A stretch of DNA of 64,000 nt, taken from the NCBI GenBank assembly GCA_963719135.1, contig CAVRAZ010000001.1, positions 124,001 through 188,000 on the forward strand, given 5' to 3'. The DNA is from CAVRAZ01 sp963719135 (lineage in GTDB: Bacteria; Pseudomonadota; Gammaproteobacteria; DSM-19610). Under the pieces are notes generated by a model. The model worked only from the letters and a program-made list of their open reading frames with translations, had not been told where the DNA came from and made no database searches. Position 1 is the first letter of the stretch. Each line of letters begins with the position of its first letter. Position numbers and translations under genes: made by a program. Of the stretch, positions 33,808 to 43,113 are shown one piece after another.

Positions 33808-34968
33808 CTACGGAATCGGGCTGCGGGGCCGGGCCCCGCTCTCAACGGGGGCCGGCGCCACAAAATTCGCCGCGATGTCCCGGCGTTTCAGGTAGGCTTC
33901 CCGTGCGATGCTGACGTCTTCGAGGAAATAGGGCAGCTCTTCCAGGCGCAGCGCCTGCGGTCCGTCGACCAGCGCCTTTTCGGGTGCCGGGTGGAAATCC
34001 ACCAGGATCATGTTGGCCCCCGCCACGACGCCCTGGGCGGTCACGTGCATGATATCGAGCAGGCCGTCGGGTGCGGCGTCGCGCGAACCGACCGAGTGCG
34101 ACGGGTCGATGCACACGGGCATGCGGGTGAGCCGTTTGATGACGGGCACGTGTGCGAAATCGACGAAGTTGCGATGCGGATCGCCCATGTTGGTCTTCAT
34201 GCCGCGCAAGCCGAAGATGACGTTGCGGTTGCCCTCGCTGGCGAGATACTCGGCGGCGTTCAGCGATTCTTCCAGCGTGATGCCGAAGCCGCGCTTGAGC
34301 AGCACCGGAAACCGCCGCTGTTTGCCGACGAACTTGAGCAACTCGAAGTTCTGTGTGTTGCGCGTGCCGATCTGCAGCAAGACGCCCGTGGAATTCCCGG
34401 TCGCCTCGAGCGCCTCGCTGATTTCCTGCACGTGCGTCTCATGGGTGATCTCCATGGCGATCACCTTGATGTCGTATTTGCCGGCCAGTTCGAACACGTA
34501 GGGCAGGCAGGACTTGCCGTGGCCCTGAAACGAGTAGGGGTTGGTGCGCGGTTTGTACGCGCCCATGCGCGTGCAGGTCTGACCGTTTTCCTTCAACGCC
34601 TTCATCATCGCTTCGACGTGTTCCGGCGTATTGACCGCGCACAGACCCGCGAACACGTTCAGGTTGTCCTGGCCGAAGCGGACGCCGTTGTATTCGAAAC
34701 TGGTCGGGCGGCGGTCGTCCCGGTGGCGGCCCAGCACCCGGTACTCCTCCGAAACGCGCACCACGCGTTCGACGGCGGGCAGGTTCTGGATGTCCTCCAT
34801 GACCAGCGCGCCGGTGTCGCCGATCAGGTAGACCTCGGTGAGCAGTTGCTGCGTGCCGGTTTCCTGGTGAATCCGATAGCGGATGTTCGGCAGTTGTTGC
34901 AGATAGATTTCCAGTTGCCTGAACTCGACGCTGTCCGTCCCTGTGTTGGGCGCTAGTATGAGAATCAT
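33808..34968 (-). CDS. aroF: 3-deoxy-7-phosphoheptulonate synthase (DAHP synthase, type I-beta)
   Basis: A 386-residue enzyme that condenses phosphoenolpyruvate and erythrose 4-phosphate, the first step of aromatic amino acid synthesis. An N-terminal ferredoxin-like domain (about residues 1-95) is followed by a KDO8P-synthase-like barrel with LCAVNTPEHVEAMMKALKENGQTCTRMGAYKPRTNPYSFQG, LLKRGFGITLEESLNAAEYL and CIDPSHSVGSRD. This architecture is the type I-beta group. The N-terminal domain may allow feedback control. It is third in an aguA-aguB-aroF transcription unit, with 33 bases between aguB and it. Confidence 0.9.
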   Translation of the reverse strand: MILILAPNTGTDSVEFRQLEIYLQQLPNIRYRIHQETGTQQLLTEVYLIGDTGALVMEDIQNLPAVERVVRVSEEYRVLGRHRDDRRPTSFEYNGVRFGQDNLNVFAGLCAVNTPEHVEAMMKALKENGQTCTRMGAYKPRTNPYSFQGHGKSCLPYVFELAGKYDIKVIAMEITHETHVQEISEALEATGNSTGVLLQIGTRNTQNFELLKFVGKQRRFPVLLKRGFGITLEESLNAAEYLASEGNRNVIFGLRGMKTNMGDPHRNFVDFAHVPVIKRLTRMPVCIDPSHSVGSRDAAPDGLLDIMHVTAQGVVAGANMILVDFHPAPEKALVDGPQALRLEELPYFLEDVSIAREAYLKRRDIAANFVAPAPVESGARPRSPIP

Positions 34969-35001
34969 CGCGGGTGTCCCTTTCGAACGGCGGGTGTGAA
35001 A

Positions 35002-35895
35002 TTACTTGCGGAAGCGCAGCAGCAGATCCTGGTAGGCGTCGATGCGGCGGTCACGCAGGTACGGCCACATGCGGCGCACCTGCTCGCCGCGGCCGCGGTC
35101 GATGTCGCAGTGCAGCAGGGTTTCCTCCGTATGCCCGGCGCGGGCGAGCAGTTCGCCCTGCTGGCCGCAGACGAAACTGCCGCCCCAGAATTGGATGCCC
35201 GCGCCGGCCTGTCCGGGCGCCGCTTCGAAGCCGGTGCGGTTGGAGACCAGCACCGGCAGGCCGTTGGCCACCGCATGCGACTGCTGAATCAGCGTCCAGG
35301 CGTCGTACTGGCGCTGTTTCTCGGCGGCTTCGTCGTGCGGATGCCAGCCGATCGCGGTGGGATAGATCAGCATGTCGGCGCCGGCCAGCGCCATCAGGCG
35401 CGCGGCTTCCGGATACCACTGGTCCCAGCACACCAGCACACCGAGCGAGCCGACACTCGTGTTGACCGGTTCGAAGCCCAGGTCGCCGGGCGTGAAATAG
35501 AATTTTTCGTAGTACCCGGGATCGTCGGGTATGTGCATCTTCCGATACACACCGGCCAGGCGACCGTCCGCGTCCAGCACCACCGCAGTGTTGTGATACA
35601 GCCCGGCGGCGCGGCGCTCGAACAGCGACGCGACGATCACCAGTCCGTGTTCGCGCGCCAGGTTGCCGAAGAACTCGGTGGACGGGCCCGGTATCGATTC
35701 GGCGAGATCGAAATTCGCCGGGTCTTCGACCTGGCAGAAATAAAGGCCGTTGTGCAGCTCCTGCAGAACCACCAGGCGCGCCCCTTCGGCCGCCGCGCGT
35801 TCGATGTGCGCGCGCAGGCTGCGCCAGTTGTCCTCCCGATCGGCGCTGCACGCGATCTGGACCAGGGCGACCGGCAAAATGGTTGAACGGCTCAT
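35002..35895 (-). CDS. aguB: N-carbamoylputrescine amidase AguB
   Basis: A 297-residue nitrilase-superfamily enzyme. The catalytic triad is E46 (LQELHNG), K119 (YRKMHIPDDPGYYEKFYFTPGD) and C156 (VCWDQWYPEAAR). It cleaves N-carbamoylputrescine to putrescine, carbon dioxide and ammonia. The downstream part of the agmatine pathway is confirmed by aguA only 18 bases upstream on the same strand. Confidence 0.95.
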   Translation of the reverse strand: MSRSTILPVALVQIACSADREDNWRSLRAHIERAAAEGARLVVLQELHNGLYFCQVEDPANFDLAESIPGPSTEFFGNLAREHGLVIVASLFERRAAGLYHNTAVVLDADGRLAGVYRKMHIPDDPGYYEKFYFTPGDLGFEPVNTSVGSLGVLVCWDQWYPEAARLMALAGADMLIYPTAIGWHPHDEAAEKQRQYDAWTLIQQSHAVANGLPVLVSNRTGFEAAPGQAGAGIQFWGGSFVCGQQGELLARAGHTEETLLHCDIDRGRGEQVRRMWPYLRDRRIDAYQDLLLRFRK

Positions 35896-35913
35896 GGCGA
35901 AAGTTTACGTGAT

Positions 35914-36978
35914 TCAGTCCGCGCCGGGAATCGGCGCGGCCGGCAGCGCGACACTGGCGGGAAACTGCATCGTCACGCAATGCAGACTGCCGTGCTGCAC
36001 GATCAGCGGCAGAGCGTTGATTGGCACCACCGCGCGTCCGGGAAAGGCGTCGCCGATGATCGCGCAGGCCGGATCATCGGCGGCATCGCCGTAGACGGGC
36101 ACCAGCACGGCCTCGTTGATCACCAGAAAATTGGCATAGCTGGCCGGCAGCCGTTCGCCGCCGGCGCTGAATTTCGCCGACGGCCAGGGCAGGGCGCTGA
36201 GATTGTAGGGGTGCCCGCTGCGGGTCTTGAAACCGCGCAGCGTTTCGACCATGCGGTCAAGGGAGGGTTTGGCCGGGTAATCCGGCTCGCTGCACCCCTG
36301 ATAGAGTATCGTCGCGTTGCCGGCGAAGCGGGCGAGCATGTCGACGTGGCCGTCGGTGTCGTCGCCGAGCAATTCGCCGTCGTCCAGCCACAGCACGCGG
36401 GTGACACCGAACCAGTGACCGAAGCTGCGCTCCCAGTCCGCGCGCGTCAGTTCGGGATTGCGTTTCTCGTGGAACAGGCAGCGCGATGTTGTCAGCAGTG
36501 TACCTTCGCCATCGCTGTCGATGCTGCCGCCTTCCAGCACGAAGGGCAGCGTCTCGAGCGGTGTGGCGCCGAAGCACCCCTCGGCCGCCAATGCCCGCGA
36601 GATCGCATTGTCGAGGTCGGCGGGATATTTCATGCCCCAGCCGTTGAACCGGAAATCCAGCAGGCGGGCCCGTCCGCCACGTTCAACGGTGATCGGCCCG
36701 TGGTCGCGCGCCCAGACGTTGTTGGACGGGCACAGGGCAAGCCTGACCGCGTCAAGCTCGACGCCGCCTTCGCGCAGTTGTTTCAGCACCGCGCGCCGAT
36801 GCTCCGCGGTGCGGCAACTGATCAACAGGCGTTGCCGCCGGCTGACGGCGTGCGCAATGCGTACGAACACGGGCTCGACCGCGTGCAGCCTGGCGCCCCA
36901 GCCGCCGCGCTCGTGCGGCCAGGTGAGCATGATGCCGGATTGAGGTTCCCATTCGGCGGGCAGGCGTGGCGTCGTCAT
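35914..36978 (-). CDS. aguA: Agmatine deiminase AguA
   Basis: A 354-residue guanidino-modifying enzyme (agmatine iminohydrolase). Characteristic segments are MPAEWEPQ-like LPAEWEPQSGIMLTWP, NNVWARDHGPI, FVLEGGSIDSDGEG, DTDGHVDMLARF and the catalytic Cys C334 in HGSLHCVTMQFP. It converts agmatine to N-carbamoylputrescine, which AguB then processes. The polyamine pathway is therefore complete from agmatine to putrescine. Confidence 0.95.
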   Translation of the reverse strand: MTTPRLPAEWEPQSGIMLTWPHERGGWGARLHAVEPVFVRIAHAVSRRQRLLISCRTAEHRRAVLKQLREGGVELDAVRLALCPSNNVWARDHGPITVERGGRARLLDFRFNGWGMKYPADLDNAISRALAAEGCFGATPLETLPFVLEGGSIDSDGEGTLLTTSRCLFHEKRNPELTRADWERSFGHWFGVTRVLWLDDGELLGDDTDGHVDMLARFAGNATILYQGCSEPDYPAKPSLDRMVETLRGFKTRSGHPYNLSALPWPSAKFSAGGERLPASYANFLVINEAVLVPVYGDAADDPACAIIGDAFPGRAVVPINALPLIVQHGSLHCVTMQFPASVALPAAPIPGAD

Positions 36979-37088
36979 GGCGACGCATTGTAGCCACCGG
37001 TGGTCGCGGACGCTATCGGTCCGCGCCGCTCGGGATCATCAAAAAAAAGGGGATTGACGGAAGCGCCGTTCCTGGCGTTATCAGAGTC

Positions 37089-37156
37089 GTCATGGCGGCG
37101 GAAGCCGGTATCCGGATTCTGGGGGGTACAGGGATCCCGGCCTTCGCCGGGATGAC
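37089..37156. repeat. Dispersed palindromic repeat, copy 2
   Basis: GTCATGGCGGCGGAAGCCGG and CCCGGCCTTCGCCGGGATGAC form an imperfect inverted repeat, the same family as 5609-5678. It lies between aguA and the small exported-protein gene, just past the latter's stop codon. Confidence 0.75.
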
Positions 37157-37182
37157 GTTGCGGAAGACGATCGGGTGCTGTT

Positions 37183-37461
37183 TCAGTGACTCTTGACGAC
37201 CGAATGGATTACGCGGTCGCGTTCGAAGTAGACGATGAAGCTGCCATAGTCCCACTGGCTGATCGGCGGATCGCCGACCGGACCGGCGCGGTGCTGCGGT
37301 TCGCCGAACTGCTGCGACACGCTGGTCATGGACGAAGCGCGCACCGGTGTCTTGACCGAGGCGTTGGCCTGGATCGAATCGACGAGCAGGGTGTCTGCGA
37401 AAGCGGCGGGCGTTCCGGCCAGCATGGCGGCCACGATCGCGATCAGTCTCATGTAACGCAT
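37183..37461 (-). CDS. Small exported protein of unknown function
   Basis: A 92-residue protein with a signal peptide (MRYMRLIAIVAAMLAGTPAAFA). The mature part is short and contains SQQFGEPQHRAGPVGDPPISQWDYGSFIVYFERDRVIHSVV, a pattern conserved among gammaproteobacterial small periplasmic proteins. GAGGAA lies six bases upstream. It is divergent from lolC. The function is unknown; I recognise only the general pattern. Confidence 0.7.
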   Translation of the reverse strand: MRYMRLIAIVAAMLAGTPAAFADTLLVDSIQANASVKTPVRASSMTSVSQQFGEPQHRAGPVGDPPISQWDYGSFIVYFERDRVIHSVVKSH

Positions 37462-37614
37462 GCGAGATTCCTCAAGGGTTCCGGGATAGCGGTGGAGTCA
37501 AGGTTTTCGGCATCCGTCGGACAAATCTAAAGTAACTGTTTCTTGCCGCTAAGTCCATGAACTTCAGCCGCAATCGGTACCTTTTCCCACGACGTTGTGC
37601 TTTAATGCCGCACC

Positions 37615-38854
37615 ATGTTTCGCCCCCTCCCGTTCTTCATCGGTCTGCGGTACGCCGGCGCCACGCGCCGCAACCACTTTATTTCCTTTATCTCACTGAT
37701 TTCCATGCTGGGAATCGCCCTGGGCGTGGCCGCGCTGATCACCGTGCTGTCGGTCATGAACGGGTTCGAACAGGAACTGCGTTCACGCATTCTGGGCATG
37801 GCGTCACACGCCAACGTGCTCGCCGACGACGGCAATCTCGATGACTGGCAGAAGGCCGCGACGATCGCCCGCGAGAATCCGGAGGTGAGCGGTACGGCGC
37901 CCTACGTCCAGCGCGAAGTGATGCTGAGTCTTGGCGGCCGTGTCAGCGGCACGCTGTTGAACGGCGTCGATCCCCTTGTCGAACCGACGGTCTCGTCGGT
38001 CGGAGACAACATGATCAGCGGCGGGCTGGCGGCGCTTCGCCCCGGTGAGTACGGCATCATTCTGGGCAACGAACTCGCCTTGAGTCTGCGCGTGCACGTC
38101 GGCGACAGCGTGACGATGATCACACCCGAGGCCAATTTCAGCCCGGCCGGCATATTGCCGCGCATGCGGCGTTTCAAGGTGGTCGGTATCTTCAGCGTCG
38201 GCATGTACGAATACGACCGGGGTGTGGCGTTGGTGAACATTCGGGACGCCGAGAAACTGTTCCAGATGGATGACGCCGTGACTGGGATCCGCCTGCGGCT
38301 GTCCAACCTGTTCGCCGCGCCGCGCGTCGCCGCCGAGGTGGAAGCGCAACTGGGCCGGGGCTATCGCGTCGAGGACTGGACCCGCCAGCACGCCAATTTT
38401 TTCCGCGCCGTGCAAACGGAAAAGCGCGTGATGTTCATTATTCTTACACTGATTGTCGCCGTCGCCGCTTTCAATATCGTCTCCACGCTGGTTATGGTGG
38501 TCACCGACAAGCAGGCGGACATCGCCATATTGCGCACCTTGGGTGCGACACCCAGCGAAATCATGCAGGTCTTCTTCGTTCTGGGCACGCTGATCGGCGC
38601 GCTCGGTACTGCGTTGGGCATCGCCGGCGGCGTCACGCTGGCGTTGAACGTCGAAACCATTGTGCCCTGGATAGAGCATCAGTTCCACGTGCAGTTCATG
38701 CCGGCGGACGTGTATTACATCAGCGATGTGCCTTCCAGGCTCAACTGGCGGGATGTGTGGCGTATCGGAGGCGTGGCTTTTGCGCTGAGCACGCTGGCGA
38801 CGCTCTATCCGGCCTGGCGGGCAGGGCGCACGCAACCCGCCGAAGCGCTGCGCT

Positions 38855-38862
<8 letters not shown>
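37615..38862 (+). CDS. lolC: Lipoprotein-releasing ABC transporter permease LolC/LolE
   Basis: A 415-residue inner-membrane protein with an N-terminal helix (RNHFISFISLISMLGIALGVAALITVLSVMNGFEQELRSRILGMASH), a large periplasmic domain, and three C-terminal helices in an FtsX-like domain. The motif ISMLGIALGVAALI is typical of LolC/LolE. It releases outer-membrane lipoproteins from the inner membrane to LolA. Only one permease gene is present here; organisms with a single LolF-type permease exist. It overlaps lolD by eight bases. Confidence 0.93.
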
Positions 38863-39586
<724 letters not shown>

Positions 39587-39672
39587 ATCGGCTCACGCAT
39601 GCGCCGGCGCGGGGATCGCGTATGGCGCGGTTCGGGCGGCCCGGCCGTCGATATCAACCAGTCAGGGACGAC

Positions 39673-41961
39673 ATGGCGCCTTCCACACTGGCCTTTCTGG
39701 CCGGCATCTGCTCGTTGTTTTTTCTTGCCGCCGCGCCGGCACCCGGGCTGTGCGCGCTGCTGGCCGTGGCGGCTGTCGCCTGTCTGTTGCGTCCCGGCCT
39801 GCGCTGGGTCGGTGCGCTGGCGCTCGGATTCGCCTGGGCGGGAATTCACGCCGGCCGGGTCGCAGCCGACGGCGTGCCGCCCGACAGGGTTCTGAAGGAC
39901 ATCCTCGTGCAGGGCGAAGTCCTGGGATTGCCCGAGCGTCGCGCCGACGGCTCGCTGCAGTTCCGGTTTCGGATCGCGCGCTGGCAGGCCGCGGCGGAAC
40001 CCGCATGGCAGGAGGAGGCGCGGACGGTGCTGTTGACCTGGTACCGGGACGCTCCCCGCATCGGCACGGCGCAACGCTGGCAACTGCGCGTCAAGCTCAA
40101 GCCCCGGCGCGGGCTGGCCAACCCCGGCGGATTCGACTATGCGCGCTGGCTCTTCGCACAGCGCCTCGCCGGCACTGGTTATGTCCGCAGCGGCACTTTG
40201 CTGCGCTTGCCGGGCGCCGCCGCCTGTCTCCGTCCCGACCGCTGGCGCCAGGGCATCGCCCGCTGGATCGACGGGCGTCTGAGCGAAGCGGACCGGGGTC
40301 TGGTCAAGGCGCTGGCCATCGGCGATCGCTCCGGTATCGCGGACCGGGACTGGAACCTGTTGCGCGCGACCGGAACCTCGCATCTGGTGGCGATATCGGG
40401 GCTGCACATCGGTTTTGTGGCAGGCATGGTCTATCTTGCGGTCCGCCGCATCCGCGCGCTGATCCACTGGCCCGCCGCGGTACCGGCGACCGTTGCCGCC
40501 GCCTGGGCGGGACTCATCGCCGCCGGCCTGTACGCATTGCTGGCCGGCATGACGCTCCCCACCCAGCGCGCGCTGATCATGGTCGGAACCTTCATGAGCG
40601 CCCGCATCGTCGCAAGACGCGGAGAACCGCTGCGCACATTTCAGATCGCACTCTGGCTGGTGCTGATGCACGACCCCCTGGCCGTGTTGTCCGACGGGTT
40701 CTGGCTTTCGTTCGGCGCGGTGGGCTGCATACTCTTTGTGTCCGGCGCACGCTTCGGCGCGCAGGGACGGCTGCGCCGTGCGCTGACCGTGCAGCTTGGG
40801 CTGGCGGTCGGCCTGCTTCCGGTCATGATCTCCAGCTTTCAGCAGGTGCCGCTGCTCGGACCGCTGGCGAACGCCTTGGCCGTGCCCCTGGTCGGTGTGG
40901 TGGCGGTCCCGCTGGTTCTGGCGTCGCTGGTCATTGCACCGGTCGCACCGACCTTGTCGGGATACGGTCTTCAGGTGGCCGCCATTCTGCTGAAGGCGCT
41001 GATGACCGCGCTCGGGATGCTCGCGGCATTGCCGCAGAGCCAGTGGTCGCAGGCGGTCGGAGTCACCTGGCAGTTGCTACCGCTCGGCGCCGGCGCGCTG
41101 CTGGTGCTCGCGCCGCGCGGCGTTCCGGTGCGTGCCTTGGGGGTTGTCCTGCTGCTGGCCGCGGTGTTGCACCAACCGCCGGTGCCGGACGCGGGGGATG
41201 CCTGGGCGACGCTGCTCGACGTCGGTCAGGGGCTCGCCGCCGTCGTCCGCACGCGGTCACACACGCTGGTATACGACGCCGGGCCGCGCTTCCCGTCCGG
41301 TCTGGATACCGGTGCGGCGGTGGTGGTGCCGTATCTGCTGCACGCGGGCGTCCGCCGGGTGGCGAAACTGGTCGTCAGTCACGATGATATGGATCATATC
41401 GGAGGTGCTCGCGCGGTGTACCGCGCGCTGGACGTGCAGCGGATACTGTCCGGCACCCCCGAAGCCATCGACTGGGCCAGGTCGACCCGCTGCCGCGCCG
41501 GACAACACTGGCGCTGGGACGGCGTCGCGTTCGAGGTACTGGCGCCGTACGACGACGCGTCGGGCAACAATGCCTCGTGCGTGTTGAAGGTGATGACGGA
41601 CCAGGGCCGGACACTGCTCCTGACCGGCGACATCGAGGCGCCGCTCGAACGACGCCTGATCGCCGGCGCCGAAGGCCGGCTGCGCGCCGATACATTGGTT
41701 GTACCGCACCACGGCAGCCGCACATCCTCGACCCCGGCGTTCATCGATCACGTGATGCCGCGACTTGCGCTGTTTCCCGCCGGTTACGCCAACCGTTTCG
41801 GATTCCCCAAAGCGGAGATTCTGGAACGCTACCGGAGCCGCGGTGTGCAGGTGCTGATCACCGGTGACGCGGGCGCGATCACACTTCGAATGAACACCGG
41901 GCATGTGGAAAGCTTTCGTGTTCGACAGCCGCGCATCTGGCGACCCGCAGCGCCCGGCTGA
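39673..41961 (+). CDS. comEC: ComEC/Rec2 family DNA internalisation protein
   Basis: A 762-residue membrane protein from the start chosen at 39673 (AGGGAC upstream, immediately before the first hydrophobic helix); an in-frame start at 39622 would add 17 residues. The N-terminal helices and DUF4131-like region (39880-40200) lead to the Competence domain with VKALAIGDRSGIADRDWNLLRATGTSHLVAISGLHIG. The C-terminus is a metallo-beta-lactamase-like domain with LLDVGQGLAAVVRT, VSHDDMDHIGG and VPHHGSRTSS. It forms the channel for transformation uptake. The next gene, exbB, starts 94 bases later. Confidence 0.9.
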   Translation: MAPSTLAFLAGICSLFFLAAAPAPGLCALLAVAAVACLLRPGLRWVGALALGFAWAGIHAGRVAADGVPPDRVLKDILVQGEVLGLPERRADGSLQFRFRIARWQAAAEPAWQEEARTVLLTWYRDAPRIGTAQRWQLRVKLKPRRGLANPGGFDYARWLFAQRLAGTGYVRSGTLLRLPGAAACLRPDRWRQGIARWIDGRLSEADRGLVKALAIGDRSGIADRDWNLLRATGTSHLVAISGLHIGFVAGMVYLAVRRIRALIHWPAAVPATVAAAWAGLIAAGLYALLAGMTLPTQRALIMVGTFMSARIVARRGEPLRTFQIALWLVLMHDPLAVLSDGFWLSFGAVGCILFVSGARFGAQGRLRRALTVQLGLAVGLLPVMISSFQQVPLLGPLANALAVPLVGVVAVPLVLASLVIAPVAPTLSGYGLQVAAILLKALMTALGMLAALPQSQWSQAVGVTWQLLPLGAGALLVLAPRGVPVRALGVVLLLAAVLHQPPVPDAGDAWATLLDVGQGLAAVVRTRSHTLVYDAGPRFPSGLDTGAAVVVPYLLHAGVRRVAKLVVSHDDMDHIGGARAVYRALDVQRILSGTPEAIDWARSTRCRAGQHWRWDGVAFEVLAPYDDASGNNASCVLKVMTDQGRTLLLTGDIEAPLERRLIAGAEGRLRADTLVVPHHGSRTSSTPAFIDHVMPRLALFPAGYANRFGFPKAEILERYRSRGVQVLITGDAGAITLRMNTGHVESFRVRQPRIWRPAAPG

Positions 41962-42055
41962 GCGGCGCGGTTCACTGTTTATCCGGACCCGATTCAAGTA
42001 TCATTCGGCCTTTACCGTGCGGATAGGTCTCTGGAATTCCCGAGGACGATTAGCG

Positions 42056-42691
42056 GTGTTTGAACTGGTCATTGCCGGCGGCTGGCTGATGCTGCCCATT
42101 ATCCTCTGTTCCGTGATCGCACTGGCGATCATTGCCGAGCGTTTGTGGACACTGCGCGTCTCGCGCGTGCTCCCGCGCCACCTCGTCGCCCAGGTGTGGG
42201 ACTGGGCCAAGGACAAGCAACTGGACATGGAGCGGCTGCGTAAGCTGCGCGCGGATTCGCCGCTGGGACGCATTCTCGCGGCCGGGCTGGTCAACCGGAA
42301 CGCGAGCCGCAGCATCATGAAGGAGGCGATCGAGGATACCGGACGGCACGTCGTGCACGAACTCGAGCGCTATCTGAACACACTCGGCACGATCGCGACC
42401 ATTTCACCGCTGCTCGGCCTGCTGGGTACGGTCGTCGGCATGATCCAGGTCTTTTCGGCGATCACCACGCACGGTGTGGGCAACCCCAGCGCGCTGGCCG
42501 GCGGCATCTCCACGGCGTTGATCACCACGGCCGCGGGCATGGTGGTCGCGATTCCCAGCCTGATGTTCTACCGGTTCTTCCGCGGCAAAGTGGCGATGCT
42601 GGTGCTGCGCATGGAGAAGCAGGCACTGCGCATGGTCGAGGTTCTGCAGGGACAGCGTACCCAGGACGGCCGCATGGAGGACCAGTTATGA
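42056..42691 (+). CDS. exbB: ExbB/TolQ/MotA-family proton channel protein
   Basis: A 211-residue inner-membrane protein with three helices. GGWLMLPIILCSVIALAIIAERLWTL and ATISPLLGLLGTVVGMIQVF are the ExbB/TolQ patterns. A GTG start at 42056 is supported by GAGGA at 42042-42046. Together with ExbD it uses proton flow to energise TonB-type or related outer-membrane systems. No tonB is nearby; in this msbA-lpxK neighbourhood of gammaproteobacteria, exbBD pairs are common. Confidence 0.9.
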   Translation: MFELVIAGGWLMLPIILCSVIALAIIAERLWTLRVSRVLPRHLVAQVWDWAKDKQLDMERLRKLRADSPLGRILAAGLVNRNASRSIMKEAIEDTGRHVVHELERYLNTLGTIATISPLLGLLGTVVGMIQVFSAITTHGVGNPSALAGGISTALITTAAGMVVAIPSLMFYRFFRGKVAMLVLRMEKQALRMVEVLQGQRTQDGRMEDQL

Positions 42692-43113
42692 ACCTGCGCC
42701 GCAGCCGTACCGAGGATCCGTCCGTCGATCTCACGTCGATGATCGACGTGGTGTTCATCCTGCTGCTGTTCTTCATGGTCACCACCACCTTTCAGCGCGA
42801 GTCGGAACTCAAGATCGAGCTGCCCGAAGCCAGCGCCAAGCCGGTCGAAGAGAAGCGGGAGACGCTGGAGATCGTCATCAATGCCGAGGGCCACTTCTAC
42901 ATCGGCGAGCAGGAAGTGGTGAATACCGAACTGGAGACACTGAAAAAAGCGATTCTCAAGTTCCTGGGCGACCGCAAGACCGCGCCGGTGATCATTCGGG
43001 CGGATCGCCGTACGCCCTACGAATCCGTCGTCCGCGCCATGGACGCGACTTCCCAGCTCGGGCTCGTGCAACTGTCTCTGGCCACCAGCCAGGCGAAATC
43101 CGGCAGCGACTAA
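42688..43113 (+). CDS. exbD: ExbD/TolR family protein
   Basis: A 141-residue protein with one N-terminal helix containing the proton-binding Asp: DLTSMIDVVFILLLFFMVTTTF. The periplasmic part ends with the typical VVRAMDATSQLGLVQLSLAT. It overlaps exbB by four bases, and its stop shares a base with the msbA start (TAATG). Confidence 0.93.
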   Translation: MNLRRSRTEDPSVDLTSMIDVVFILLLFFMVTTTFQRESELKIELPEASAKPVEEKRETLEIVINAEGHFYIGEQEVVNTELETLKKAILKFLGDRKTAPVIIRADRRTPYESVVRAMDATSQLGLVQLSLATSQAKSGSD